Origin: Membranipora membranacea
Taxonomy: Eukaryota > Bryozoa > Gymnolaemata > Cheilostomatida > Membraniporidae
NCBI GenBank assembly: GCA_914767715.1
Contig: OU612069.1
Coordinates: 27,091,387-27,155,386, forward strand
DNA length: 64,000 nt
Direction: 5' to 3'
In this document: piece after piece, positions 36,131-47,443 of the stretch
Layout of the letters: the number at the start of each line of letters is the position of its first letter
Numbering within the stretch: position 1 is the first letter of the stretch
The notes under the pieces: generated by a model
Database searches by the model: none
What the model saw: only the letters and a program-made list of their open reading frames with translations
What the model was told of the DNA's origin: nothing
Made by a program: the position numbers and the translations under genes

Positions 36131-38640
36131 CCATTTCTTAGAAATCCACACATATTACAACAAAAAGCTAAATATTTCGAGGGCTAGACAAAAGGTGACA
36201 ACTCAGCTCGATCCACATAGATACATGGTGATAAACACCCGCCGTTTTCATAGAACTAGATGTAAGAAGGAATTTTGCATTCTAAGTCTTAAAGTATTGC
36301 ATTGCTCTCTGATGCTTATCATTATTTAGAATCAGAATTACCATGGCATGCCACATACCTTCTTCCATCTGATTCTATAAAGAAATATTACATTAATCTG
36401 GCGTGTGTTTTAATCTCTTGCTTAACAGGTACCACAAGTGCGCGGCCGCCATGTTAGGCACCAAGTTGCTCTCAGTTTGCAGGCAGGTCTGAGCACAGGG
36501 GGTTTCGGGGGCGCCGTAAGCCCCAGCCAACGAGGTTCGGGGCAGCGCCCCGGACGCCAAAGCCTAGATTAATTAATTTAGGTAAGTTACAGCCATAATG
36601 TATCCATTGGATAAGATCAATTTCAGCATCCAGCACTGGTGGTTACTGAGCTGAGGTCTGACTCTGATATTGGTATTATTTGCCAATTCAAGCAAAGAGT
36701 TTTATTTTGCGAAAGGTATAGGTACAAAGCTTGTAAGATAGGTTATATTGTATTTAATAAGATAGCAGATGATTTCTCAAAATTAAAACTATAGCACCTC
36801 GATGTTGACCTATATGTCCTCAACAAAAAAATTAATCCTTTTTTTCAGCCTGAAAAGTTGCTACTAAAAGTCAAGTCAAGTAAAAAAAACACGAGAATAT
36901 ATCAAGCACAGCACTGTGTACAGGTCAGAAGACAGTCATAGGAAAATCCTTAGTAGGTATTTAAATAATATGTATGTCAACGTCATGTTGACCTTACAAT
37001 ACCTCACTGCACGCTGAATGCAGAACTTGAGGCTAATATTAAGATGGTTGAGACTGCAGCTCAGCTCGTATTGCTGTACGAATGCGGACAAGATTTGTTG
37101 AAGTGTTCTTTGCAGCAGGTGATGAGTTGGCAGCGTGCAGTCAACGTATAAGATATGACAGCGTGGCAGTCTGGATCTGTACAGCAAGACTCTCACTACA
37201 CCTGCAAGAGGAGAATGTTTATATTATGCAATGAGGGCATTGTGAAAGCATCTGATCGAACAAAACATGGTTTTTCCAATGTATTGCATCGGCAAAATTA
37301 TCTTTTGTCTGATCAGATGTCATCTTGTCAGGTTTGGTAGTTTTTGCATGAGCTTTGCGATTTTACATTGTGATTGCACAAATGAATTGAATCAGCTGAT
37401 GTGACAGTCGCCTCAGTGCCACGTTAGAATGAAAACTATTCAAAGTGTCTAAACATCTAGCATTGACTAGTACCGTAGAGGAGTAAATATTTTCTTAAAT
37501 TAAATTTAGCTAGATGAGTTAATGTTAGCTAGTACTCAATTCTAGCCATTTTGAGCTTAATCAAGTAGCCTTTGTGCGGAAAGGCGCATTTCTCCTACTC
37601 TTCTAAGGTATGATGTAGTTCCTCAAATCAAACACTAATAAACTTTGGGCCTACTTTGCTTTAAGAAAACAACATACCATTTGCAAAGAGTTGATGGATG
37701 TTAACAGGTCATGTAACAGAGTAGACGTCAAATTCTTCACCGCCTAAGTGATCCTATCGTTCTTTGCATCAACAAGGAAACTAGATATAAACAGAAAGCA
37801 TACACCAGTTAATTATTCAGTATATTGTCCTTTCGTTTGTACAACGCTAAATAAATCCATGACCTCTCTGCCCAAAATATTAAGCCGCGTTTACACATGA
37901 GGTTGAAATGGTCAAATATTACTATGTCATGAGTGTCAGCGGAAAAGACTTTAGCAGAAAGATGGAGCATAGAAGAGAATAATAATTGCGTGCATCCACC
38001 TTGTCGCCAATAAGTGATAATTTGCATATAATATTGATTATGTCATTGTCTCACGATCGGCAAGATGATATACCAGTTACCTGTATTAGATGAGGCTTGT
38101 AACAACTAAGGTTAGGGTGTTATAATCTCAAGCCAATCTGTGGCCATGTAGGCTCGCTAGACACGTCACAAGACATAGGGCTTCCTGTTACCAATTCAAC
38201 TGACAAAAACACTGGTAATGCATATTATACATCTGATTAGGCTTAGGCTACTTACGCTTAGCGGAGTGTGCTATCTTCTCTAGATCAGTCATTTCTGCAT
38301 TGAACCATGTCTTCCTCTGAATAGCATTCGGGTCTTCAACTTAACTACTGGCAGCCTTGTCCCAAAAAGTACATCCAGAAATATAGATTTGTGTACCTAC
38401 AAGATCATACAATGTAAATCTGAGCAAGACAACGATTACGTAAATACTCAACTGATCGCTGGATCAGGAGCTCTTTCAATGAGAATGAGCACTAACTACG
38501 CTAGTCAACATGTTGCCATCACTTCGCCCTAATCCTTTACTGTCCCTCATTTCCAAAGACAGGGCTAGCTGAGGTAACTCAGTCCACCAGCAAGGAATCA
38601 ATCAATCAATTATTGGAGATAAAAACTAAGCTCCTAGTAC
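36131..38640. other. Intergenic, no gene recognised
   Basis: A GC-rich stretch at 36430-36560 (cgcggccgcc, ggggcgccgtaagcccc-like hairpin words, gcgccccggacgcc) stands out from AT-rich surroundings and looks like a dispersed repeat. A lone TIR-like end (gccgcgtttacacatgag) is near 37883. Open frames here are short and lack recognisable domains. Confidence 0.4.
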
Positions 38641-38652
38641 TACCCACCTAAG

Positions 38653-38706
38653 TAACCTGTCTTGACAAGCTTGTCAAAGATTGACAAAGCTTGTCAAGAC
38701 AGGCTA
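38653..38706. mobile_element. 54-bp foldback element with 9-bp TSD
   Basis: Almost the whole insertion is a hairpin: taacctgtcttgacaagc at the left pairs with its complement at the right, with arms of 22-23 bp and a 3-nt loop. The direct repeat ccacctaag flanks it (38644-38652, 38707-38715). Similar ends occur at 20415-20473 and 59621-59725. Confidence 0.65.
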
Positions 38707-38765
38707 CCACCTAAGCAGCTATCCATCCCTTTAACTCCTTGCTAAGAGTAAGTGTACTCAACTTG

Positions 38766-41448
38766 CGGTAGGTACGAAAAACCGAACCACGAACTCACAA
38801 GCTACGAACCTTTAAAAAACCGAACCTTCAATGTGTCTGATAACATAATTTCGGCCAATGATGTTCTTTGTAACAAAAAGTCAAAACTTTGATGAACAGT
38901 TATCCTCTCTTGCACTTTGGCAAATGGTAGAGGACAACTCCAAGCCCAGCAGAGAGTTTGGGACATATGAGCAGGGAGAGTGTGAAGGGAACAGGGAGGG
39001 GAGCAGGGAGTTTGTCCCCGACTGAACAAAGAAGGGGATTTTGTTCTAGAAGAGACACCAGGCTAGATCATGGCCTGAACGATTTCCAGATTGAGACAGA
39101 GGTTCCGGAGAGCTGGGAGCCACCAAGTTCAAACTTAGTGATTATTACCATGGTGGTGCGACTGATCCTGGATAATTGAGTGATTATGCACAAATGCACG
39201 CAGTGATGCTTTTACTTACTAAATGATGCTTGCAAATACTCTGTTTATGTGATCATTGCACTGTTTGAGTGATAAGGTGATCCAATCAGATAACATATTA
39301 TATGCGCATTCAAATAAAGGTAATGGTTCAGAGAAGAGACTGTTGATGGTGTTTACACGTGTATTCAATGAACTTATTTGTATATTATGGTGCCTGAAAA
39401 AGCGGCAAAATGAGAGGCAGAAAAAAAGGCCTGAGAGAATAGTAATGGCTCAGGTGGATTAATACTGAAGTGTGAGCATTCATGGCTGTGAATACACGTG
39501 TGATGGTAGACCATCGGGGACATAAAGCAGTTCCTATCCAATCGTAGTGGCAATGTACGTTGTTAATGACAGTAAGCCGACTATCAAGCCATCACTGTTG
39601 CATAACAGCTATCACTAGGATTGTGCTGTGACTTCTGGTATTGCGTAACTAAAAAAACAGAAAATATCACATTCAAATTCAAAGAGAAGTGTTTGATATC
39701 ATATGTCATGATATTATCAGCTAAAATCTAAAACTCACTTTTTGCTCACTGCGCTCTACTCATAGCTTTAGGGCAGCATGAGGCAAGCTCCCCGTTTCTT
39801 CATTGCCGGTTAATATTATTTGCTTTTTTTATGGCTAGATGGTGACTGGTGAAGCTCACACCACATTACATTATCAATCATGCTCAACTGGGATAAAATG
39901 AATAATACACCAATTAATTTTGGTACATACCTGACCCAACTTGCAGCTTAATTACTATGTAGTTGTTTTACACGAGGCCGTTTCAGAAGACTAGGATATT
40001 ATCATTATCAGTTTAGTCCGGGCCACCACAGCTGGAACCTGACTTCGTTACACAGCTATAGTACAGCATGTTAGTCTGACCATCGGACCAAAATAATTTT
40101 GTATTCTGTGGTACGAGTCAGAGAAATCAATAGCTGAGGTTGTAATGAGTAAGGGCCCGCATGGATATCTACAAACACAAGATTTCTTATGTTAGTTATT
40201 ACAGAATATGCAGTTAATATATAGTATTTGCCTAACCACTTTCATACTAGTAGAATCATTTCATAGATGATGAAGCCTGATCAAGCTAATGTAAATTTCA
40301 GAGAGGCAACACTGATCTGATATCTCTTAGAGTAGCACAAAATGCTGTATGTAAGACCTTACAGTTAACAGTTATATATATAGTAAATAAGCTCAATTTG
40401 TTATAGAAGAATTTTGATGTATATTAGAGGTCCTACTTTCCCCCTCATGCTTTGTTTGAAACCAAAGAACAGCCATGAACTTTCAAAACAATATTTCAAG
40501 ATAGGCCAACACCCATAGTACATACTTGTTAACTCTGTTGAGAGGTGATGATTCAGGAGGCAGCCTTTTGCTCCTCCTGTGACGAGTCAAAGGGGCTCCA
40601 ATTTACTAAAATCAAATGTCACCTGTGACCATTTCTAATAAATAAGTGTGGTGTGTCCTCCATTACAGCCTTCTGTAGTAGCTCCACATACTTCCATCAT
40701 TTTCAAACTTGCAGGAATATATATTATAGTCAAACCATTCCTCTCTCCAATGCAAAAGTTCATTTGGATTCATGATGACTAATTTGACAATGACATCTAC
40801 TTGGTGTGTACCAAACTGTGCCATCTTGCTCTCCATAATTTTTCATCAAGTGACCATACTGACTCTCGTGATCTGACTGGGCATGTAGATCACTGATAAA
40901 CTAGGCTATCATAACCACAAAGAGAATGTCGTAATGCTAAGTAAGTATCATGCGTGACTTGAATTTGCGCATGTGCAAGAACAATGAGTTGAGTCTGGGT
41001 TCTGATTGCAATTTTGGTCTGGGGAGAGAGGACACCCCCTGCATAAATTGCCAGTCAAATTTAGCTAATAGTGACAATAGAAGATAACTCTTTCTAACAA
41101 TTCCGCACGCATTTGAGAGTGTGCCACCAGAGCAGGTAGCCAATCAGATGGCTTCGGAATTCCGAGACTCAATTTTGCAGAGATCAGCTCATGCCCAGAG
41201 CTGAGCATGCGCAGAATGTCAAGTGACCTTGAGCTAGTGCACCTAGTTAGGCTGCAATGAGCTCTATTAAAAGTCAAAGTTTGATGTCTGTTGTATTATT
41301 GGTCACTTATCAAAAACATGACATTTCATTGGCTTCTGACAATTTAAACTTTGAGCAAATTGATTTAAGCAGGAGAGGATAATCCTGAGTTCGGTTTTTG
41401 GAGGGTTCGTAGTTCGTGAGTTCGTGGTTCGGTTTTTCGTACCTCCCC
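38766..41448. mobile_element. 2.7-kb TIR element with 10-bp TSD (MULE-like, non-autonomous)
   Basis: The direct repeat actcaacttg occurs at 38756-38765 and 41449-41458. Inside it, ~65-bp inverted termini match at roughly 88-90%, with the shared core aggtacgaaaaaccgaacca and several cgaac words. The interior has only short frames and no recognisable transposase. The duplication length and end sequence (GGGGAGGTACG) suggest a Mutator-like element; this is inference. Confidence 0.75.
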
Positions 41449-41837
41449 ACTCAACTTGACTTATTTATGACATTATTGACTAGTAGTAAAAAAATACTCA
41501 CATCATCATCTTTCTTTGGTTCAAAACTAACCAGTCTTCTTCTCATCAGGCCAGATGTTTTTATACAGGCTGTACCTGTCCAGTCTTCAACCCACTCGTA
41601 TAAGTAAAACATACAGCTAAGCTTATTTTGCTTCATCATAAAAAGAGTATAAGGAATTTGTCCAGTGCTTGCTGTGTACACTTTGAGTCTCTACTTTCCT
41701 GTCAAAACCACTCGGTTTGCTTCATCATAGTTGAGCAGGAATGTAATTCGGAGGATAGTGAAGGATTTATGTAGTTTTCAATAACAATTCAACTTGTAAT
41801 TTTTTTTAATAATTTACATCTCATGTTTTATTGGAAA

Positions 41838-41975
41838 TTTTGAGAATTGAGAACAAATAAAAATTGAGAAAATGCGGGACAATGTATTGAAGGGATATAT
41901 TTTTTCAATTTTAAGATAGTAGAGTTGTCTACTCTGGCAGGATTCTCAATTTTCTCAATTATTCTCAATTTTAGG
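41838..41975. repeat. Imperfect palindrome of CTCAATTTT words
   Basis: 'ttgagaattgagaac' on the left faces 'attctcaattttctcaatt' on the right around a 60-bp core. No coding capacity. It lies directly left of the hAT-like element at 42018. Confidence 0.45.
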
Positions 41976-42017
41976 TGAAAGTATAGTGGATCTCTGGGCG
42001 GCATCGTTGCCTATAGT

Positions 42018-42379
42018 CAGGGGCGTATATTCTTAATAATTTCGCTCACTGAGTTTTTAGAGATGAGCACAATGATCGGGCGCAGCCCGATCCACACGCC
42101 GTAAGCGTGGCGGGGAGGGTGTGGGAGGGGCGCTTAAGCGCCCCTCCCACCACGGAAATTTTTGCATATCGGTAGCAAAATAGTGCAAGCAGTGAGGTGA
42201 GCACTGAGCTGTTGGGTACTTTCAGAAAACAATTCAATAGCAGTAGAAGATTACGGTAAAAATGCTCCAGTTATAAAGCACCCAATTGAAAAAAACTGAC
42301 CTTGACGGGATTCGAACCCACTGAGCTATTCAGCCATTCACGGAAATCCGTGGGCCGTGAGTGCTAATATACGCCACTG
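42018..42379. mobile_element. hAT-like MITE with 8-bp TSD and stacked hairpins
   Basis: The ends CAGGGGCGTATATT and (other strand) CAGTGGCGTATATT are flanked by the 8-bp direct repeat cctatagt (42010-42017, 42380-42387), as in hAT elements. The interior holds three consecutive GC-rich hairpins, including a perfect 30-bp palindrome at 42121-42150 (half: gtgggaggggcgctt), and a tRNA-like B box on the minus strand (ggttcgaatcccg) near 42300-42335. It is 362 bp, non-coding. Confidence 0.7.
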
Positions 42380-42726
42380 CCTATAGTTATTGGGACCCGG
42401 GTTCGATTCCAACCCAGGTCTTAATTTTGATCATCATCTTATCTGTGTGATTATTAGTGTATTAGCTAATAACTCATAATGTCTATGCCACATGTCTATG
42501 GTTGTGACATACCCCAGGGGAAACATCCGCTTATTCCCAATGCCGATTGAAGGCAATCACCCTGGAAGTTTGAGAGGCTATATCTTCCTCAATATTTGGA
42601 TTCTATAGCTGAAAATCGCTCACATGATAGAATAAAATATGGAGAATAAGATGTGATACAAAATAGCAGCCTCAAACAAAGTCTTTAAATATGTGTTTGT
42701 TAGACACCTTTTCCCAAAGACAAAAC

Positions 42727-43390
42727 AAACTGGGCTCATCTTTGTACATGGTACAAGTGAATGTATGCCCACCAGATTATGTAGACAAAGTAGTCTAAAA
42801 TCTGTCTTATTGCAAGTGAGTCTACAATCAAGAGGTGGTAGTATGTTGAGAAACCTTGTCAACTAGAAAGTTGATTGTACTGTTTTGTACTGTATTGTAC
42901 TGTTTTGTACTGTTTTCCTTGTTTCTATTATACTTTACCTTCATACTAACAAATTGGGCTCGGCTTTCTACATGGTACAAGTGAATACATACCCGCCAGA
43001 TTATGTAGACGAAGTAGTCTAAAATCTGCTCTATTGCAAGTGAGTCTACCATCAAGAGATGGTAGTATGGTGGGAAACATTTTCAACTAGTAAGTTGATT
43101 GTACTGCCTCGCTGTAGCTGTTGCTGTTGCTGGCTGGCTGTTGTTTGCTTGCTTGCTGGTGCTCGCTATTGCTTGCTATTACTGTTTTCCTTGTTCCCAT
43201 TATACTTTCATACTAACGAATTGGGCTCCGCTTTGTACATGGTACAAGTGAATACATGCCTCCAGATTATGTAGACTAAGTAGTCAAAAATCTGTCCTAT
43301 TGCAAGTGAGTTTACCATCAAGAGATGGTAGTATGGTGAGAAACCTTGGCAACTAGTAAGTTGATCGTACTGCCTTGCTGTTTGTCATGC
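42727..43390 (+). repeat. Tandem array, 2.7 units of ~220-270 bp
   Basis: Units begin at about 42727, 42950 and 43218 with 'gggctc' near 'tacatggtacaagtgaat', followed by 'attgcaagtgagt' and 'aactagtaagttgat'. Units differ by internal expansions of gtactgtttt and gcttgctg. The array lies 0.7 kb upstream of the DIRS-type element and could be part of its terminal repeats, which is unproven. Confidence 0.65.
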
Positions 43391-44282
43391 GACAATTGAT
43401 TGTTATGCGACTTTAATATCGGCGGCTAGTATATATTACCTGTCATGGGTATGTGTTACAACTATCCTGCGCTGTTGTAACTGACCTGGCGTCTTTTAAC
43501 AACTGTCTTATTCAGCAGATATGTGAACCTATCATGAAATTAAAATTGATAATTATCATGCATTATCATTTGATACCCGAATCGACCGATATATAAGAAC
43601 CTAGTGCTACCTACTGTCGTTTGTGCGTTTTGACGCTGGTTGGAACTTGTTCGGGAGAGTCAGTGCCAGGCTGACCATGGTGATTGTGTGCACGTTGGTC
43701 TCAAGAGAGTACCTTTTGCCAAATGGTCCTACCAGGCGTGAATTATTGGAACAGATGGAAATTTATATATTCACCATTAGTTGGTAGAAGATCAGCTAAA
43801 AATTCTCACTTGCAGTCCTATTAACCTCAATTAACCCCCCCCCCCCCACCACCTGTTCAGGGGCCTTCACCGAGGCTCCTTCCAGCTACTGCAAGTTGGT
43901 GCCTGGTCACCGTCGACTCTGGATTAAGAAAGCACAAACAAAAGTTTGTAAAAAAAATGATAGGAAGCACGTATCTGCTGAAAAAGGGTACTTGCCATCT
44001 CCTACCTGTATGATCCCACTAATCAACTTAATTACTAAAACATAGGGCTATCATTAGAAGGATTACATATCCGTATGTCATGGGTAACATTTCTATTGTA
44101 GGCATCATCATCTTTTGTGGAGGTATGTGTTCTAGGAGATTCCCATGGAGTTAGGCTATCTGCGTACCAAGCATTTGGGTGTAACAGAAAAAATTGTCGT
44201 TATAAGCACAAGTGTAATGAGTGTAGGGGTAGTCATTCTGCGAAAGATTGTAAATCACACAAATAGATGAAATTTTGTTACC

Positions 44283-45667
44283 ATGCTGATTAACGACATG
44301 TTGACGATTTTCTTTTCTTGTGTAAAAAAATTACTGGGGATGATCGAGGCCTTTCCTAACTTGGAGTACATCGCCAATGGTTTCAGAAATGGGTTCAAAC
44401 TTGGACTTTGCCACAGTCCTCAAGTAGTGGCAACAGTTAAAGAAAAAAGCAGGAACCAAGAACATCTCATAAAAAAACTTCACGCCGTAGTAGACTTTGG
44501 CCGCATCATTGGACCTTTTGAAAAACTTCCCATTCAGGACATGACGATTTCCCCAATTTATGTCATTCCAAAAGCTAACTCTGAAAAATGGCGCATGATA
44601 TTTGATCTATCAGCTCCACACGGAACATCAGTAAATGATAATATTCCCACACATAACCGTGAGGTTAAATATTGTAACATAAGAGATGTAGTAACACATG
44701 TTTTATCACTCAATGAACCAGACCAGGCCTATTTTGCCAAACTTGATATAACAGATGCATATCGAATGGTTCCCATCACCAAATCAGAATGGCAGTTCTT
44801 AGGTATTAAGGTAGATGGCCAATACTACATTGATACTAGATAACCATGGGGGCAGGGAGCAGCTGCAAGATTTTCCAAAGGATAAGTGATATGCTCCGAT
44901 GGCTCTTCATCACTATACAAAATCACGAATGTTGCATTTTTAACTATCTAGATGATTTTCTCATTGTTGCCTCTGGGGCGGATGCTTGTAATGATGTGCT
45001 CCATAGGATCTTAGGGGTGTGCAGGGATGTAGAGGTACCTGTTTCTGCACTCAAAACAGAAGAAGCTACAAGAACAATTGTCTTTCCAGGGATAGGGATA
45101 GATTCTGCACAGGGGAGTCTATTTATTCCTCAAGCCAAGGTAGCAGATGCCTTAAATCACATCAATGCATTTCTATCTAAAGATCGTCAGCGAGTAAAAT
45201 ATTGGCAAAGACTACTAGGTAAACTTTGCCATCTCTCCCAGATTGTAGTAGCGGGCCGTGCATACCTCAGTAGTGTGTATGGCAGGCTAAAGGGTATCAT
45301 GTCATCTGATCAAAATCACATGCGGCATATATCTTGTGAGACCAGATCTGATTTGGTTGTATGGAGAGATTTTCTGTCTTATTTAGCACCCGGTAAACAG
45401 TTCCAATATTTTGTGGCAGGGGCTGTAGACTTCACTCTGGTCACTGATGCTTCAGGATCAATAGGATATGGAGGTTTTTTGGGAAACACCTGGTTCCATG
45501 GGATGTGGCCAGATGAACTTTGGACAAACTTAAACATCACAGTTCTAGAGCTGTTCCCCATATTCGTAGCAGTGCACATGTGGCAGGAAAAAATTGCAAA
45601 TTCAGTGGTTGAGGTCAGGACAGATTATGGGGCCCCTAGTCTATATTCTAGAACATCTGTATTGTAA
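44283..45667 (+). pseudogene. DIRS-type RT/RNase H (frameshifted)
   Basis: RT fingers and palm in the first frame, then a stop at 44840-44842 and a shift into the second frame carrying YLDD, thumb (YWQRLLGKLCHLSQIV) and RNase H (TDAS, E of ITVLELF, D of VRTD). The rest of RNase H moves to a third frame from 45594. Catalytic residues are present, but the open frame is not. Confidence 0.8.
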
Positions 45668-45767
45668 AGATGCTGTGGTGAGAAAGCTACTACATCTTTT
45701 GGCGCTCCTATGCATGCAACAAAATATTCTCCTAGTGGCCAGACATATCCCAGGATTAGAGAACATT
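45604..45767 (+). repeat. Left arm of a 164-bp inverted duplication
   Basis: Pairs with 46131-46294 in inverted orientation, both 164 bp, with about five mismatches (97% identity). It is part of the RNase H coding region of the DIRS-type element. Confidence 0.85.
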
Positions 45768-46130
45768 GCTGCAGATTTGTTGTCCAGAAATAAAAACAGA
45801 GAATTTAAACTCTGTTTTCCCACCATGGCTGCCTGTCCAACTAGCTTACGGGTACACCTGTGTACATCTTTTTCTTTTCTAATCATAAGCACAAAATTGA
45901 CCTTTGAGCCTCAGGACGTGAAGCGCGGGGGTGAGAAGGTCAAAGCAAACACATGACATTAATTATTATTGTGCAATGTTTATTTTAGAAATATAAGTAC
46001 GTACTCATGATACATAATGATTCCCTGCACTATTTATTTCAGGTCTGAGAGCTAAGGCGAGGGGGTTCTTAGACAAGTCTTTGTCCAAGGGCTCAAAGAA
46101 GTCTTATGATCGATTTTACAACCAATACAA

Positions 46131-46294
46131 AATGTTCTCTAATCCTGGGATATGTCTGGCCACTAGGAGAGTATTTTGTTGCATGCATAGGAGCGCCAAA
46201 AGACGTAGTAACTTTCTCACCACAGCATCTTTACAATACAGATGTTCTAGAATAGAGACTAGGGGCCCCATAATCTGTCCTGACCTCAATCACT
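46131..46294 (-). repeat. Right arm of the inverted duplication
   Basis: Reverse-complement copy of 45604-45767. It cuts the recombinase-like frame right after NQYK and adds antisense RNase H sequence. The spacer between arms is 363 bp. Confidence 0.85.
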
Positions 46295-47340
46295 TGGCGT
46301 TGTTTTAGTCTAGCTGATCAGCGTAGAGTAGAAGGGATTAGCTGTAGCAGTTTGTTGTTGCAGTGTGCTGGGTTTCCAACTTTTCTAGCGTAATCAGTAC
46401 ATGATGTATCTAGAAATGTGGCGAGCGAGATGATGTTAAGAGCAGACAGGCGCTCTTCATATATAGATCATTCACCTGGTCCCCAAAGTCTAACAGCATT
46501 CACATCGGTGTTTGTTGGCTGCAGATGGGCTGCTAGCTGTCTAAGTTCATATGGTATGATGTGATATGATATGGATATTTGAACTGTCACCAGAGAAAGT
46601 AGAATAATGTTAGTTATGTCTACCTGTCTGAATCAGCAGGGGGATAAATCTACAGGTACTGATGGATAATATCGTCCTGGAGCCTTCTGAAGGTCCCTGA
46701 TGTCGTCCAGGATAAGGTAAATATATAAGTGCTTGTTGGGCTCTGTGCCCCCCCCCTCAATAATGGTTTGGAGGTGTTCTATGGCATTCTATTGTAGTGC
46801 TGTTCGCTTAATACAAGCCTCTTTGGACCACAAAGATTTGTTCTAATTAAGCAGAGTCTGAATTAAGTGGCATTTGAATGCGTTAAGATGAGGCTGAAAG
46901 GACCTATTTTCCTTGTCTGAATTAACAGGAGAACTGAATTATAAAGTTTAGCCAGCTTACACTGTATTAAACACATGGTCAAATTGTTTCCATGTCAGCT
47001 CTCAGACTTATGCTGATACAATGTTGGTCTTGTTCTAACTAGTTAAATTAAATTCAACGACATCATAGTACATATAAGATCATTAATAATGTCTGGGTAC
47101 TGTTTATTTGTAATTGGCTCATATGACCCTTCTGCTTGACAGTGAGACCCTCAGATCAGACTTCATCCAATCTTACTCTATTTAAATGTTGTGCCTGTGG
47201 CTCGAGGGGGATCAACCACACAGACCATCAATTCCCTTATTAGGCAAACACTCCTACATATTTGCAAAACCTTAACACAACTTCTAAGTCGGAGCTGATT
47301 CATCAGAGGATTGAGTTGGTCGCTCATCATGCCTAACAGC
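46295..47340. other. Intergenic, no gene recognised
   Basis: Between the DIRS-type element and ARM copy 2. It holds no recognisable exon. The counterpart of ARM block 17698-17912 is expected here and was not found. Confidence 0.35.
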
Positions 47341-47443
47341 CTGATCTGTGTATATGTCTGTATCTGTGTATCCAATTACCTGCGTTCTGACGTACCATTG
47401 TACCTGGGTACCCGTGTGCCCATGTATCAATGTATCTGTGTAG

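Larger units (their letters stand above)
44125..46294 (+). mobile_element. DIRS/Ngaro-type tyrosine-recombinase retrotransposon remnant
   Basis: Order: a Cys/His-rich gag-like tail (CNRKNCRYKHKCNEC, ends ~44266); RT in two frames, 44283-44842 (GFRNGFKLGLCHSPQ, VIPKANSEKWRMIFDLS, KLDITDAYRMVPI) and 44846-45667 (FNYLDDFLIVA with catalytic DD), joined across a stop and frameshift; RNase H (TDASGSIGYGGF, ITVLELFPI); the signature ARHIPGLENIAADLLSR at 45741-45792; and a recombinase-like start (LSKGSKKSYDRFYNQYKM, 46080-46133). This domain order is typical of DIRS elements. An inverted copy of the RNase H region interrupts the recombinase. Inactive. Confidence 0.8.

Noticed and set aside
42296-42345. 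Possible tRNA gene
   Set aside because: B box and T arm present, but no acceptor stem or anticodon arm; it lies inside a MITE.
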